This document shows, one piece after another, positions 36,268 to 44,311 of a stretch of DNA of 64,000 nt. This stretch comes from CAYVTD01 sp964454445 (lineage in GTDB: Bacteria; Bacteroidota; Ignavibacteria; Kapaibacteriales; UBA2268), in contig CAYVTD010000002.1 of the NCBI GenBank assembly GCA_964454445.1, forward strand, positions 62,001 through 126,000, given 5' to 3'. The position numbers and the translations under genes were made by a program. Under the pieces are notes generated by a model, which saw only the letters and a program-made list of their open reading frames with translations, did no database searches and was not told the DNA's origin. Numbering within the stretch: the first letter of the stretch is position 1; every line of letters begins with the position of its first letter.

Positions 36268-36535
36268 ATCCCCCCTAACCCCCCTTATAAATAAGGGGGG
36301 AAAGAGGCTTTTCCTAACCCCCCTTATANNNNNNNNNNNNNNNNNNNNNNNNNNNNNNNNNNNNNNNNNNNNNNNNNNNNNNNNNNNNNNNNNNNNNNNN
36401 NNNNNNNNNNNNNNNNNNNNNNNNNNNNAAGAGGCTTTTCCTAACCCCCCTTATAAATAAGGGGGGAAAGAGGCTTTTCCTAACCCCCCTTATAAATAAG
36501 GAGGGAAAGAGGCTTTTCCTAACCCTGCTTATAAA
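36268..36535. repeat. 39-bp hairpin tandem repeat array split by an assembly gap
   Basis: Immediately after the nifJ stop, a 39-base unit repeats. Each unit holds a 10-bp palindrome, CCCCCCTTAT then AA then ATAAGGGGGG, plus the linker AAAGAGGCTTTTCCTAA. Copies start their palindromes at 36279, 36318, 36445, 36484 and a degenerate one near 36523. Exactly 100 N occupy 36329-36428, and the unit phase does not carry across (127 bases is not a multiple of 39), so the gap length is a placeholder and the true copy number is unknown. The last copies have decayed (GGAGGG, CCCTGC). Confidence 0.92.
36329..36428. other. Assembly gap of 100 N
   Basis: A run of exactly 100 undetermined bases, the conventional placeholder for a scaffold join of unknown length. 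It lies inside the 39-bp repeat array, which is the likely reason the assembly broke. Confidence 0.99.
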
Positions 36536-36599
36536 GAAGATGAAAAAGATAGAAAAAACTTAGAATAATTAATTATTTTTTGATAATGAGGTAATAAAA

Positions 36600-37598
36600 A
36601 TGGATATTAAATCAAATTATATGGGGTTGGCGCTTTCTTCTCCTATTGTTGTATCTGCTTCCCCAATATCGGAAAAAGTGGAAAACATCAAGAAATGCGA
36701 AGATGCAGGTGCAGGAGCCATTGTGCTGTATTCCCTTTTCGAAGAACAACTTGAGCATGAGCAGTATTCTCTTCATTACCATACAACAGTTGGTACATAT
36801 AGCTTTGCTGAATCATTAACTTATTTTCCAGATTGGGACGAATATCGTCTCGAGCCAGATAAATATCTAGAACTAATCCGCAAAGCAAAAGAAGCCGTTA
36901 AAATGCCTGTTATTGCCAGTTTAAATGGTAAAACAATCGGTGGATGGACAGAATTTGCCAAGAAAATGCAAGATGCTGGTGCTGATGCTATTGAGTTAAA
37001 TGTTTATTTCACTCCAACTGATATAAATAAAACAGGATTAGATATAGAAAATACATATATTGATATATTAAAAGCTGTTAAATCTTATGTTAGCATCCCT
37101 GTAGCTATAAAAATTAGCCCATATTTTTCGAATATTGCAAATATGGCAAATCGTCTTGATGAGGCAGGAGCAAATGCGCTTGTCCTTTTTAACAGATTCT
37201 ATCAACCTGATATCAACTTAGAAGAATTGGAAGTTGTTCCAAATCTTGTGCTTAGTAATTCTTCTGATATACGTTTGTCTTTACGTTGGATAGCAATACT
37301 TTATAAACAATTGAAAGCCGATTTAGCAGCTACTAGTGGCATCCACACCGGCGAAGATGCAGCCAAGATATTGCTGTCTGGTGCTAAAGCAATACAGATT
37401 TGCTCTTCATTGTTAAAAAATGGAATAAACCACATCAAAGATGTTGAGAATGGGTTAACACGCTTTATGGAAGAAAAAGAGTATGAATCTGTTGCTCAAA
37501 TGCAAGGTGTTATGAGCCATTTCAATATGAAAACAAAAGACGCATCCCCTTACGAAAGAGCGCAGTACATGAAAACACTGACAAATTACAAGTTTTAA
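36600..37598 (+). CDS. Dihydroorotate dehydrogenase-like protein linked to nifJ
   Basis: A 332-residue FMN-type TIM barrel resembling dihydroorotate dehydrogenase (SSPIVVSASPISEKVENIKKCEDAGAGAIVLYSLFEEQ; ADAIELNVYFTP; VAIKISPYFSN; LAATSGIHTGEDAAKILLSGAKAIQICSSLL). The lysine of VAIKISP and the phosphate loop near SGIHTGED fit an FMN site. The active-site region, however, reads ELNVYFTP rather than the usual ELN-S/C pattern, and biosynthetic PyrD proteins differ, so pyrimidine synthesis is not assured. Genes of this type commonly follow nifJ, which suggests a redox role tied to PFOR. GAGG stands a few bases before the ATG. Function not established. Confidence 0.85.
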   Translation: MDIKSNYMGLALSSPIVVSASPISEKVENIKKCEDAGAGAIVLYSLFEEQLEHEQYSLHYHTTVGTYSFAESLTYFPDWDEYRLEPDKYLELIRKAKEAVKMPVIASLNGKTIGGWTEFAKKMQDAGADAIELNVYFTPTDINKTGLDIENTYIDILKAVKSYVSIPVAIKISPYFSNIANMANRLDEAGANALVLFNRFYQPDINLEELEVVPNLVLSNSSDIRLSLRWIAILYKQLKADLAATSGIHTGEDAAKILLSGAKAIQICSSLLKNGINHIKDVENGLTRFMEEKEYESVAQMQGVMSHFNMKTKDASPYERAQYMKTLTNYKF

Positions 37599-37649
37599 TT
37601 CTGCTTTTTGAAGCACTTTAGTTTTTTAATAAGAAAATTAGTATAGATC

Positions 37650-37690
37650 GAGCGCCGCTTGCATTCTGCGGCGCTCTTTCTTATTTTTCT
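37650..37690 (+). terminator. Intrinsic terminator after the dihydroorotate dehydrogenase-like gene
   Basis: A perfect 9-bp G/C-rich stem, GAGCGCCGC (37650-37658) with GCGGCGCTC (37668-37676), a 9-base loop, and then a T-rich tail. It ends the nifJ-side transcript. The following bases to 37920 are AT-rich with no gene. Confidence 0.9.
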
Positions 37691-37920
37691 TATAGAACTG
37701 TTAAAAAAAATCTTAAAAAAAATATCAGAATAATAAAAATTTCTTTTTATTTATAATATCAGTTCTTAATTTGCAGTTTTTTCAATTGGTATTAATTAAG
37801 AACATAATGCAGCAGTTTCAATTAAAATATTCTGTTGGAGTAATCTTGAACTTCGAACTGAAAACAAAGGCTCAAATGAGCTAATTATCAATATATTATA
37901 CTAATTATATAGGTGATGCC

Positions 37921-38028
37921 ATGGCGAAAGACAAGGATATTAATAAGAAAGAAACTAAGAAGAAACCTGCAAAAACATTAATCGAGAAACGCAAAGAAAA
38001 GCAAGAAAAAAAGCAAGCTAAGAAATAG
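37921..38028 (+). CDS. Lysine-rich 35-residue protein
   Basis: A short frame, ATG to TAG, encoding a highly basic peptide, MAKDKDINKKETKKKPAKTL followed by IEKRKEKQEKKQAKK. An AGGTGAT site stands five bases before the ATG, so translation is credible. About half of the residues are Lys or Arg, with no hydrophobic core, so it should be disordered or nucleic-acid- or ribosome-binding. Similar tiny Lys-rich proteins with a K-x-PAK-x-L-x-EKR core occur in Bacteroidota and Chlorobiota; I recall the pattern but can give no function. It follows the terminator at 37650 and so needs its own promoter. Confidence 0.6.
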   Translation: MAKDKDINKKETKKKPAKTLIEKRKEKQEKKQAKK

Positions 38029-38372
38029 CTCCTGACTTAAGTTCATAATTATCTTAATGTCATTAGTTTTTTACTGATAGTTATAGTGTGTTGTGTTGTG
38101 ATAGCGTGCTTTACTATTAAAAAAAAGTGAAAACCTCTATTATCATTGTAATTGTTAGTAATCATTAACTATAAATTCACTTCCATCATAATAACACTTA
38201 TATAAATAAATTTATATAAGTGTTTATACTATAATAGTTTATATATATTTGAATCAGCTCTGTTTAAAATTAAATTTTTATGAATATATATGCCAATTAT
38301 TAAATAATGAAGAATATTTTTAAAGTAAAAATCAACATTTTACCAATTAAAAAAATGTTTTCAAAAAAAATA
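38029..38372. other. AT-rich gap without a gene
   Basis: About 340 bases of A/T-dominated sequence between the small ORF and the RNA promoter. It contains two AT-rich direct words (TTATATAA-like, near 38200-38240) and no open frame with a ribosome-binding site, tRNA-like fold or G/C hairpin. Confidence 0.6.
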
Positions 38373-38404
38373 TTTGGAAAATTAAAATTAATATATTAGT
38401 TTTG
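38373..38404 (+). promoter_or_regulatory. Bacteroidota-type promoter of the structured RNA
   Basis: TTTG at 38373-38376 and TAGTTTTG at 38397-38404 are separated by exactly 20 bases. This is a full match to the Bacteroidota housekeeping consensus TTTG, 19-21 bases, TAnnTTTG. Predicted start near 38410. Confidence 0.6.
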
Positions 38405-38409
38405 TGTAA

Positions 38410-38583
38410 GTAAACATTAACAAAAGAGTTACTGGTATTGCTCTTTACATTAGTATAATTTTGGTTAGTTCAAGAGCAATGATAGTATCGTAGATATCTT
38501 GAAATCTTGTTTTTGTTAAGACATAAGTACCTCCCAATTATGTCTTGCTTTGCCGCCTCTCTTTATGGGGCGGCTTTTTTTTT
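38410..38583 (+). ncRNA. Candidate structured non-coding RNA, about 174 nt
   Basis: Between a consensus promoter and an intrinsic terminator, the sequence folds strongly by eye. P1 closes TTAACAAAA (38417-38425) with TTTTGTTAA (38511-38519). Inside it P2 pairs 38430-38445 with 38472-38487, including the perfect core ATTGCTCTT/AAGAGCAAT, with a 26-base loop. P3 pairs AAGACATAA (38518-38526) with TTATGTCTT (38538-38546) around the loop GTACCTCCCAA. The end is the GCCGCC/GGCGGC terminator. No open frame fits. It may be a trans-acting RNA (the long rod with an asymmetric bubble recalls 6S-type RNAs) or a leader of the secreted-protein gene 84 bases downstream. The C-rich P3 loop could pair with Shine-Dalgarno sites. 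No family is recognised. Confidence 0.55.
38552..38583 (+). terminator. Intrinsic terminator of the structured RNA
   Basis: GCCGCC (38552-38557) pairs with GGCGGC (38569-38574), extendable by two pairs including one G-U, followed by nine T. It sits between the RNA candidate and the ATG of the large secreted protein, so it either ends the RNA or attenuates that gene. Confidence 0.85.
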
Positions 38584-38666
38584 ATTCTTTTGTATGTTAA
38601 TTCACAATTATTCATTATTTTAACATTATTAAATATCCCAATATTCTGTAATTGTATTTCAATAAA

Positions 38667-41600
38667 ATGGTTGGTAAAATGAAAAGAATTAATAAAAACT
38701 TAATACAGACACATAATAATAGGATTATATCGTTTTTGAAATACTCTTCTTTTACTCTGGCAATGTTGTTGTCTCTAACCAATATTGCCAGCAGCCAATA
38801 TTGGATGAAAACGTATGTCCCTTCACCTTACAATACAAATCATTGGCTTGATGTATATTTCCTACCAAATGATCCAAATTATGGCTGGGTTTGTGGATTC
38901 TCAGGAATGGTTTTAAGATCCACGGATGGTGGGCTTACTTGGCAGGGGGCAGGTATTAGCTCAGCTTACCAATTAGAAAGTATTTTTTTTACAAGCAGAA
39001 CTACCGGTTATTGCTCCGGAGTAGAAGGGGTTTACAAGAGCATAGATGGCGGTAAATCTTGGACTGAAATATCTCCCGATACTTCTATTTCTTATTGGGG
39101 ACTACATTTTGTTAATGATAATATAGGAGTTGTGCTTTCCGGCGGTTGTCTTAACAATGTCCAAAAATTTTTTAGAACAACAGATGGCGGTTCAACCTGG
39201 TCATTGTTTGAGGCGTATGAAGTAAATTCGGGTTTAACTGATCCGGTTCTTTATAGCGCTAACGGTCTCGGCTACGCATCAAGCAGCGGTAGGATTTGGA
39301 AAACAGTGAACGGAGGTGTAACCTGGAGCATTCACTCAGTAACAGGCACTAACGTATGGGCTGAGGAATTAGCACATATCGGTAATTCATTTCTAGTCCC
39401 TTATGCTGGATCTACTTGTATCGGTGATAAATCTACAGGCGGGACTAGGTTTTCCACTGACGATGGCGCTTCGTGGTATTCAACTGATATGGGCAGACCT
39501 ATGTATGGTACTTTTCTAATTAACGAGACAACTGGCTGGGCGGTCGGAGACAATAGTGCTTTATATTACACAACTAATGCCGGGAGAAACTGGGAGCTAA
39601 GAAATTGTGGGATAACAGGCGGCAATCTTGATGATATTTATTTTTTAAATGAATCAACTGGCTGGGTTGTTGGCAATACAGGTGTATATAAATTAGCTCC
39701 AGATAAACATACAGTATCTAATACAAATTTTACTTTTTCTGAATTATGTATTCCAAACAATGAAACTCAGCCCTTCTGGATAGCCAATTGGTCTTTTTTT
39801 CCTACCAATGTATTACTTAGTAAGTTTGCTGATGATGATAATTCCTTTAGTATAAGCGCACCAGATACATTATTTACGTTAAATCCCTGCGATTCTGTAA
39901 GAGTTTATTTGAAGTTCGAACCAAAGAGCGAAGGTTTGAAAACAGCTAACTATCGCGTTTCTTTTAATGGGGTAGAGGAATTTACTCTTAATCTTAGTGG
40001 TACTGGAATGATTTCTCGTGCCGTCGTCAATGATACTCTGCTTGTTATCAACCCTGCTTATTGCGGTAGAACAAATCGGGACTCACTTCTTTGGACTACT
40101 CTTAGCCCCTTCAATGAAGTAATCACGGAAATCAGACCAATCGAAGGCACTTACCAGAACAAACTCGAAAGAACGCCGCCAATTCACCTCTCTTCTAAAG
40201 AACAAGCTATGATTTTTAGCGTTAATCCTCCCGATACAGGTTGGTATAATACTCGATTTCTCGTTACTCTAATGCCATGTAAGGTTGATACTTTTGTTAC
40301 TGTTCGTGCTTATGGAGTATCACCAATAATTAACGCTGAGAAACAACGATCGATGATGTTAGAATGTAAAAAAACTACATTAGATACTATTCCTGTTTAT
40401 AATACAGGGAACGATACCCTAACAATCAATAATATGCAAGTTTTGCAGAATCCCGATATTTTTTCCATTGTAGGCTGGACTAGCGGCTATAAGAATATGA
40501 CTCGCATTCCGCCTGGGAAAGCTGACTCGCTTCTAATTAGGTTTTTACCTAGAAAAACAATTGAATATTCGACGACTATCCGTCTTTTAAATGATGACAA
40601 AACCACAAAACGAGGGACGATGAGTCCTTATGATATATCAATTACAGCTGACTTCTCGACCACTGAAGTGTTTGTCCAAGATTCTATAATAGATTTTGGG
40701 AAAATTTGTGTTGGAACTGAAAAAGAAGCAACTATTATTTTTGGTAATAATGGCGATAAAGATGCCTTTATTGAATATCCCAAATTTCAGACAAAAAATT
40801 TTTATACAGCTCGATTGAAAGAAGATTTCCCTGTTTTACTAGCTTCTGGCAGATCTGCTGAAGTTAAATTACTTTTTCATCCAAATACAGCTGGCTTATT
40901 TCGCGACACTTTGCATTTCAATACCAAGCCTTGTTTTGAAAATGTTGTTATTATTGTATCTGGCTACGGAATTGATACAAAGCTCCAAGCCAATCCATCG
41001 TCATTCATTGATACTGTTTCGGTAAACGAAATCCTCAAAATTGATGTTAATATAAAATCGATAGGTTCTTCTCACGCAAAAATCTCAAGGATTGAATTAG
41101 AACCACAAAATCCTGATTGGAATTTCTCTTACAAGCCTGATATACCCATTGTATTAGATTCCGCTCAGGAGCAAGTTTTCAATTTCGAGTTTGTTTCTTC
41201 AAAAGAGAGCTACCTTAATAGCAAGATTTGTTTCTATACTGAAGAGACTTGTCCTTCAAAAACTTGCGTTCCAGTCGAAATAGTGAACAGAAACAGGTTT
41301 TTTGTTGCCGAGCCGGAATACAGTAATTTCGACTACCAAACTTGTATTAAACAAGTAGAAACTAAGGATATTGACATAACAAATTACGGTATTGTAAACG
41401 ATTCTATTGTCGAAATCAGTTTAGAACCCGAAGATGCTGGTTTTAGGATAATCGATATGCCTACATTGCCAAAAGCATTCGACAGATTGGAGAAAGCTAA
41501 AGTTACCATCGAGTATTTTCCGCTAAATGAAGGAGCCCATAAAGCAGATTTAATAATTAAATCTTTTGATCCAGGTGGACAAACTCTTGTTGTACCCCTT

Positions 41601-42956
41601 TCAGGTGAATTTAGGACAGTAAATACAACTCCTGAATCCACTACCTTCAACTTTTTGAATTATGAAGTATGTGATGATGATGTTGAAAAAGCAATAACTT
41701 TCAAAAACAGTGGCACTTTAGATGACACTTTGATTATAACAAGGAAAACTAACATTAAAGGATTGTATATTGAACCGGAAGCATTTATCGGTGTTCCTGC
41801 ATTAGATAGTTCAATATGCTTTATAAGATTTAAACCTTCTGAATTTCCTGAAACAGGAATGTTTTCTGATACATTTTTGCTCGAAAGCAAGGTCTGCGAT
41901 CAAATAAATGAAGTCATTGTTAATATCTCAATAGTTCGTCCTCGACTGACAATTAATCCTAAAGCTATTGACTTTGGCGATGTTTGGCATGGCGATGCTG
42001 CTAATGACACAATTTTCGTTGAAAACAATACTGATTTCGATAAGAGCATTATAGGATTTACTTTTAAGCCTCAAGATACACAAATTAAAGCACTTGTTAA
42101 TTATCCTATTTTAATACCAGCGAGGAATAAAAGTCTTATTCCATTAATGTTTACAGCTTTGCAAGAAGGAGAGTTTCATTATGATTTCGATATCATCGAA
42201 AAATCAGTTTGCATAGACACAACAAACATAAATATCAAAGCAAATGTGCCAGAAGAAAGATACAACTCTTTAATTAGGATAGGGGATTACACTGCAAAAC
42301 CCGGAGAAATTTTAACTATTGCATTAGAATTGATTGATACAGTTAAAAGAATATCTCCAAATAGCATTTATTATGAAATCGCTTTCGATGAAAAGCTTTT
42401 CAAACCGTATTCAGTAGCTCTTTCAGACTTTTTGGGAGGAAAATCGCTTTCATTCAACTATGCCGCTGGAACACTAAGCGGGAGAATACCATCACCAGAA
42501 GCAAATTTTACTTTCCATCACGCAGGAACAATTCTAAACATAACTGGTAAAACATTCTTTTCAATGCCCGACACAACAGGATTATTTATCAAAGAATTTT
42601 TACCAGAAACCGACAAGGTAATAGATATTAAAAAAGAAGACGGCTTCCTCGATTTATATGGATTTTGCATGCCTTTTGGATACGAAAAAATTCCCGTTTA
42701 TTCAATTAACATAATTAATCAAATTATTAACTCAAATGCTTTATCATTAAGTATTAATTCTACTGAAATACAGCGATTAGATGTGCAATTAATTAATATT
42801 TTAAGCGATGTTATAAAGAATGTTTCTTTATTAACAACAAAAGGAAATGCTAATTATTCAATAGATATATCAAACATACCTAGCGGTACCTATTTCATAT
42901 ATATCAAATCTGAATTTAACCTAATTCAAAGAACAAAATTCGTTGTTTTGAAGTAA
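38667..42956 (+). CDS. Large secreted protein: Ycf48/BNR propeller, ASH-type repeats, T9SS sorting domain
   Basis: Starting at the first ATG (38667; another at 38679, and an upstream in-frame TTG at 38652) it has 1429 residues. A signal anchor ends near SLTNIASSQ. Residues about 45-345 are a BNR/Ycf48-like propeller with Asp-boxes STDGGLTW, SIDGGKSW, TTDGGSTW, TVNGGVTW and STDDGASW, and with repeated stretches such as ETTGWAVGD. From about 360 to 1250 there are roughly eight beta-sandwich repeats with the VxFGxVxxGxxxxxTIxFxNNG pattern of ASH/abnormal-spindle-type domains. The end (SIDISNIPSGTYFIYIKS...KFVVLK) is a T9SS sorting domain. The propeller is paralogous to that at 50552. An adhesive or extracellular-matrix role is inferred. 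Confidence 0.85.
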   Translation: MVGKMKRINKNLIQTHNNRIISFLKYSSFTLAMLLSLTNIASSQYWMKTYVPSPYNTNHWLDVYFLPNDPNYGWVCGFSGMVLRSTDGGLTWQGAGISSAYQLESIFFTSRTTGYCSGVEGVYKSIDGGKSWTEISPDTSISYWGLHFVNDNIGVVLSGGCLNNVQKFFRTTDGGSTWSLFEAYEVNSGLTDPVLYSANGLGYASSSGRIWKTVNGGVTWSIHSVTGTNVWAEELAHIGNSFLVPYAGSTCIGDKSTGGTRFSTDDGASWYSTDMGRPMYGTFLINETTGWAVGDNSALYYTTNAGRNWELRNCGITGGNLDDIYFLNESTGWVVGNTGVYKLAPDKHTVSNTNFTFSELCIPNNETQPFWIANWSFFPTNVLLSKFADDDNSFSISAPDTLFTLNPCDSVRVYLKFEPKSEGLKTANYRVSFNGVEEFTLNLSGTGMISRAVVNDTLLVINPAYCGRTNRDSLLWTTLSPFNEVITEIRPIEGTYQNKLERTPPIHLSSKEQAMIFSVNPPDTGWYNTRFLVTLMPCKVDTFVTVRAYGVSPIINAEKQRSMMLECKKTTLDTIPVYNTGNDTLTINNMQVLQNPDIFSIVGWTSGYKNMTRIPPGKADSLLIRFLPRKTIEYSTTIRLLNDDKTTKRGTMSPYDISITADFSTTEVFVQDSIIDFGKICVGTEKEATIIFGNNGDKDAFIEYPKFQTKNFYTARLKEDFPVLLASGRSAEVKLLFHPNTAGLFRDTLHFNTKPCFENVVIIVSGYGIDTKLQANPSSFIDTVSVNEILKIDVNIKSIGSSHAKISRIELEPQNPDWNFSYKPDIPIVLDSAQEQVFNFEFVSSKESYLNSKICFYTEETCPSKTCVPVEIVNRNRFFVAEPEYSNFDYQTCIKQVETKDIDITNYGIVNDSIVEISLEPEDAGFRIIDMPTLPKAFDRLEKAKVTIEYFPLNEGAHKADLIIKSFDPGGQTLVVPLSGEFRTVNTTPESTTFNFLNYEVCDDDVEKAITFKNSGTLDDTLIITRKTNIKGLYIEPEAFIGVPALDSSICFIRFKPSEFPETGMFSDTFLLESKVCDQINEVIVNISIVRPRLTINPKAIDFGDVWHGDAANDTIFVENNTDFDKSIIGFTFKPQDTQIKALVNYPILIPARNKSLIPLMFTALQEGEFHYDFDIIEKSVCIDTTNINIKANVPEERYNSLIRIGDYTAKPGEILTIALELIDTVKRISPNSIYYEIAFDEKLFKPYSVALSDFLGGKSLSFNYAAGTLSGRIPSPEANFTFHHAGTILNITGKTFFSMPDTTGLFIKEFLPETDKVIDIKKEDGFLDLYGFCMPFGYEKIPVYSINIINQIINSNALSLSINSTEIQRLDVQLINILSDVIKNVSLLTTKGNANYSIDISNIPSGTYFIYIKSEFNLIQRTKFVVLK

Positions 42957-42995
42957 TTATTTTGAATTATTAAGCTAATAAAGACAAATATTAGA

Positions 42996-43763
42996 TTATA
43001 ATAGTTTGGATATACTCGAAATGCCGACGGATTCGACTGCAAGAAACGCCTCGGCATAACGAACACCAATCAAAGAGCCAAAATAAAGCGCTCTCGCTTC
43101 TATTTCTTCCAAAAATTCGGGTCGATTAAGACGTGTTTTGGGTTCGCTATCGGGGGTTATGCCTTTTAAATAGACTTGGGAGGCATAAACTTTGATAGAT
43201 TCCATCTTTCGCTCGAAAGTTTCGCTTATATCTACGTAAAAGTCGGGTTTCCTAGGGAATTCGTAGGATTGCATATATGAAAACATCTTTCGTATTCGGA
43301 AGCGTTCTTGTTGTTTGCCTTCGGATTTGGTTTCTATTTTTTGCAATCCGGCTTTAAACATTGCGGTTCTGACGAGTTTATGAGTGATTTCGTGGTCTGG
43401 ATGACGTTCGTAGGGTGGGTGTAGTAAAACAATTTCAGGCCTATATTTCCTTAAGACGTAAATAACCTTGTTTATGGAATAATCATCGATGTGTATATCG
43501 CCATCCATTAAATCTAAATTTTCTCTAAACGTAACGCCAAGGACATCTTTTGCGATTTCAGCTTCTTTAAGTCTTATTTCGGAGTTTCCACGTGTGCCGA
43601 TTTGTCCGCTGGTTAAATCGATGATGCATGTAAGCTTGCCTTCATCGGAAAGTTTGGCGATTGTGCCTCCACAACATATTTCAATATCGTCTGGATGTGC
43701 GCCGAAGGCAAGAACATCGACTTTAAATCTATTTTCTATTGTATTTTTTTTTTCATCAATCAT
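42996..43763 (-). CDS. bshB1: Bacillithiol biosynthesis deacetylase BshB1
   Basis: A zinc hydrolase that removes the acetyl group from GlcNAc-malate, the second step of bacillithiol synthesis; bacillithiol is a low-molecular-weight thiol of Bacteroidota, Deinococcus and Firmicutes. The 255 residues contain GAHPDD (21-26, metal ligands and catalytic Asp), the TSGQIGTRG stretch, HPDH (121-124, second metal His), and the C-terminal SLIGVRYAEAF typical of BshB1. ATG at 43763, seven bases after the rpiB stop, so the two form an operon. bshA and bshC are not in the window. PIG-L relatives with other deacetylase roles are possible but fit less well. Confidence 0.93.
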   Translation of the reverse strand: MIDEKKNTIENRFKVDVLAFGAHPDDIEICCGGTIAKLSDEGKLTCIIDLTSGQIGTRGNSEIRLKEAEIAKDVLGVTFRENLDLMDGDIHIDDYSINKVIYVLRKYRPEIVLLHPPYERHPDHEITHKLVRTAMFKAGLQKIETKSEGKQQERFRIRKMFSYMQSYEFPRKPDFYVDISETFERKMESIKVYASQVYLKGITPDSEPKTRLNRPEFLEEIEARALYFGSLIGVRYAEAFLAVESVGISSISKLL

Positions 43764-43769
43764 AATTAT

Positions 43770-44210
43770 TTACCAACCAGTTAAAGAATGGATTTTTTCT
43801 ACCCTAATCATGTGGCGTTCGCCTTCGAACTCGCCTTCAATAAATGATTTTACAATTTCTTTGGCAAAGGCGGTTTCTAAAAATCGTGCGCCGAGAGCTA
43901 ATACATTCGCGTTGTTGTGTCTTCTAGCTAAATCGGCAGTTTCCGGATTGCAGCACAAGGCGCATCTGATTGTGATTACTTTATTTGCTACTATGGAAAC
44001 GCCAATTCCTGTTCCGCAGATAACGATTCCATAATCGGCAACGCCTGCTGCTACTGCTTCAGCAGCGGGATAAGCAAAGTCGGGATAATCTACATTTTCG
44101 GTTGAATAGCATCCAAAGTCGAGGACTTGATGACCATTTGATCTTAACCATTCAGAAATGAACTTTTTGAGTTCAAAACCTGCGTGGTCGCAGCCTAAAG
44201 ATATTTTCAT
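43770..44210 (-). CDS. rpiB: Ribose-5-phosphate isomerase B
   Basis: Interconverts ribose-5-phosphate and ribulose-5-phosphate in the pentose phosphate pathway. The 146 residues are the usual length. Active-site stretches are CDHAG (7-11) at the N-terminus, catalytic Cys65 in GIVICGTGIG (61-70), and RRHNNANVLALGARF (97-111). It is the first gene of the leftward pair with bshB1. The promoter should lie in the AT-rich 101 bases to 44311, where no element is clear. Confidence 0.96.
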   Translation of the reverse strand: MKISLGCDHAGFELKKFISEWLRSNGHQVLDFGCYSTENVDYPDFAYPAAEAVAAGVADYGIVICGTGIGVSIVANKVITIRCALCCNPETADLARRHNNANVLALGARFLETAFAKEIVKSFIEGEFEGERHMIRVEKIHSLTGW

Positions 44211-44311
44211 ATTTTTTCTTTATTAGTTTATAATTTAATATATTATAATATTTAAATAATAATAATTTTTATAGTATTAATATATGTAAATTATTTATTA
44301 TTGAATTATAA

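Noticed and set aside
36268..36535. CRISPR array
   Set aside because: The repeats are directly adjacent with no unique spacers, and no cas genes are present.
38410..38583. Assignment to 6S RNA or a named riboswitch
   Set aside because: The fold resembles a rod with a bubble, but no conserved sequence of a named family was recognised.
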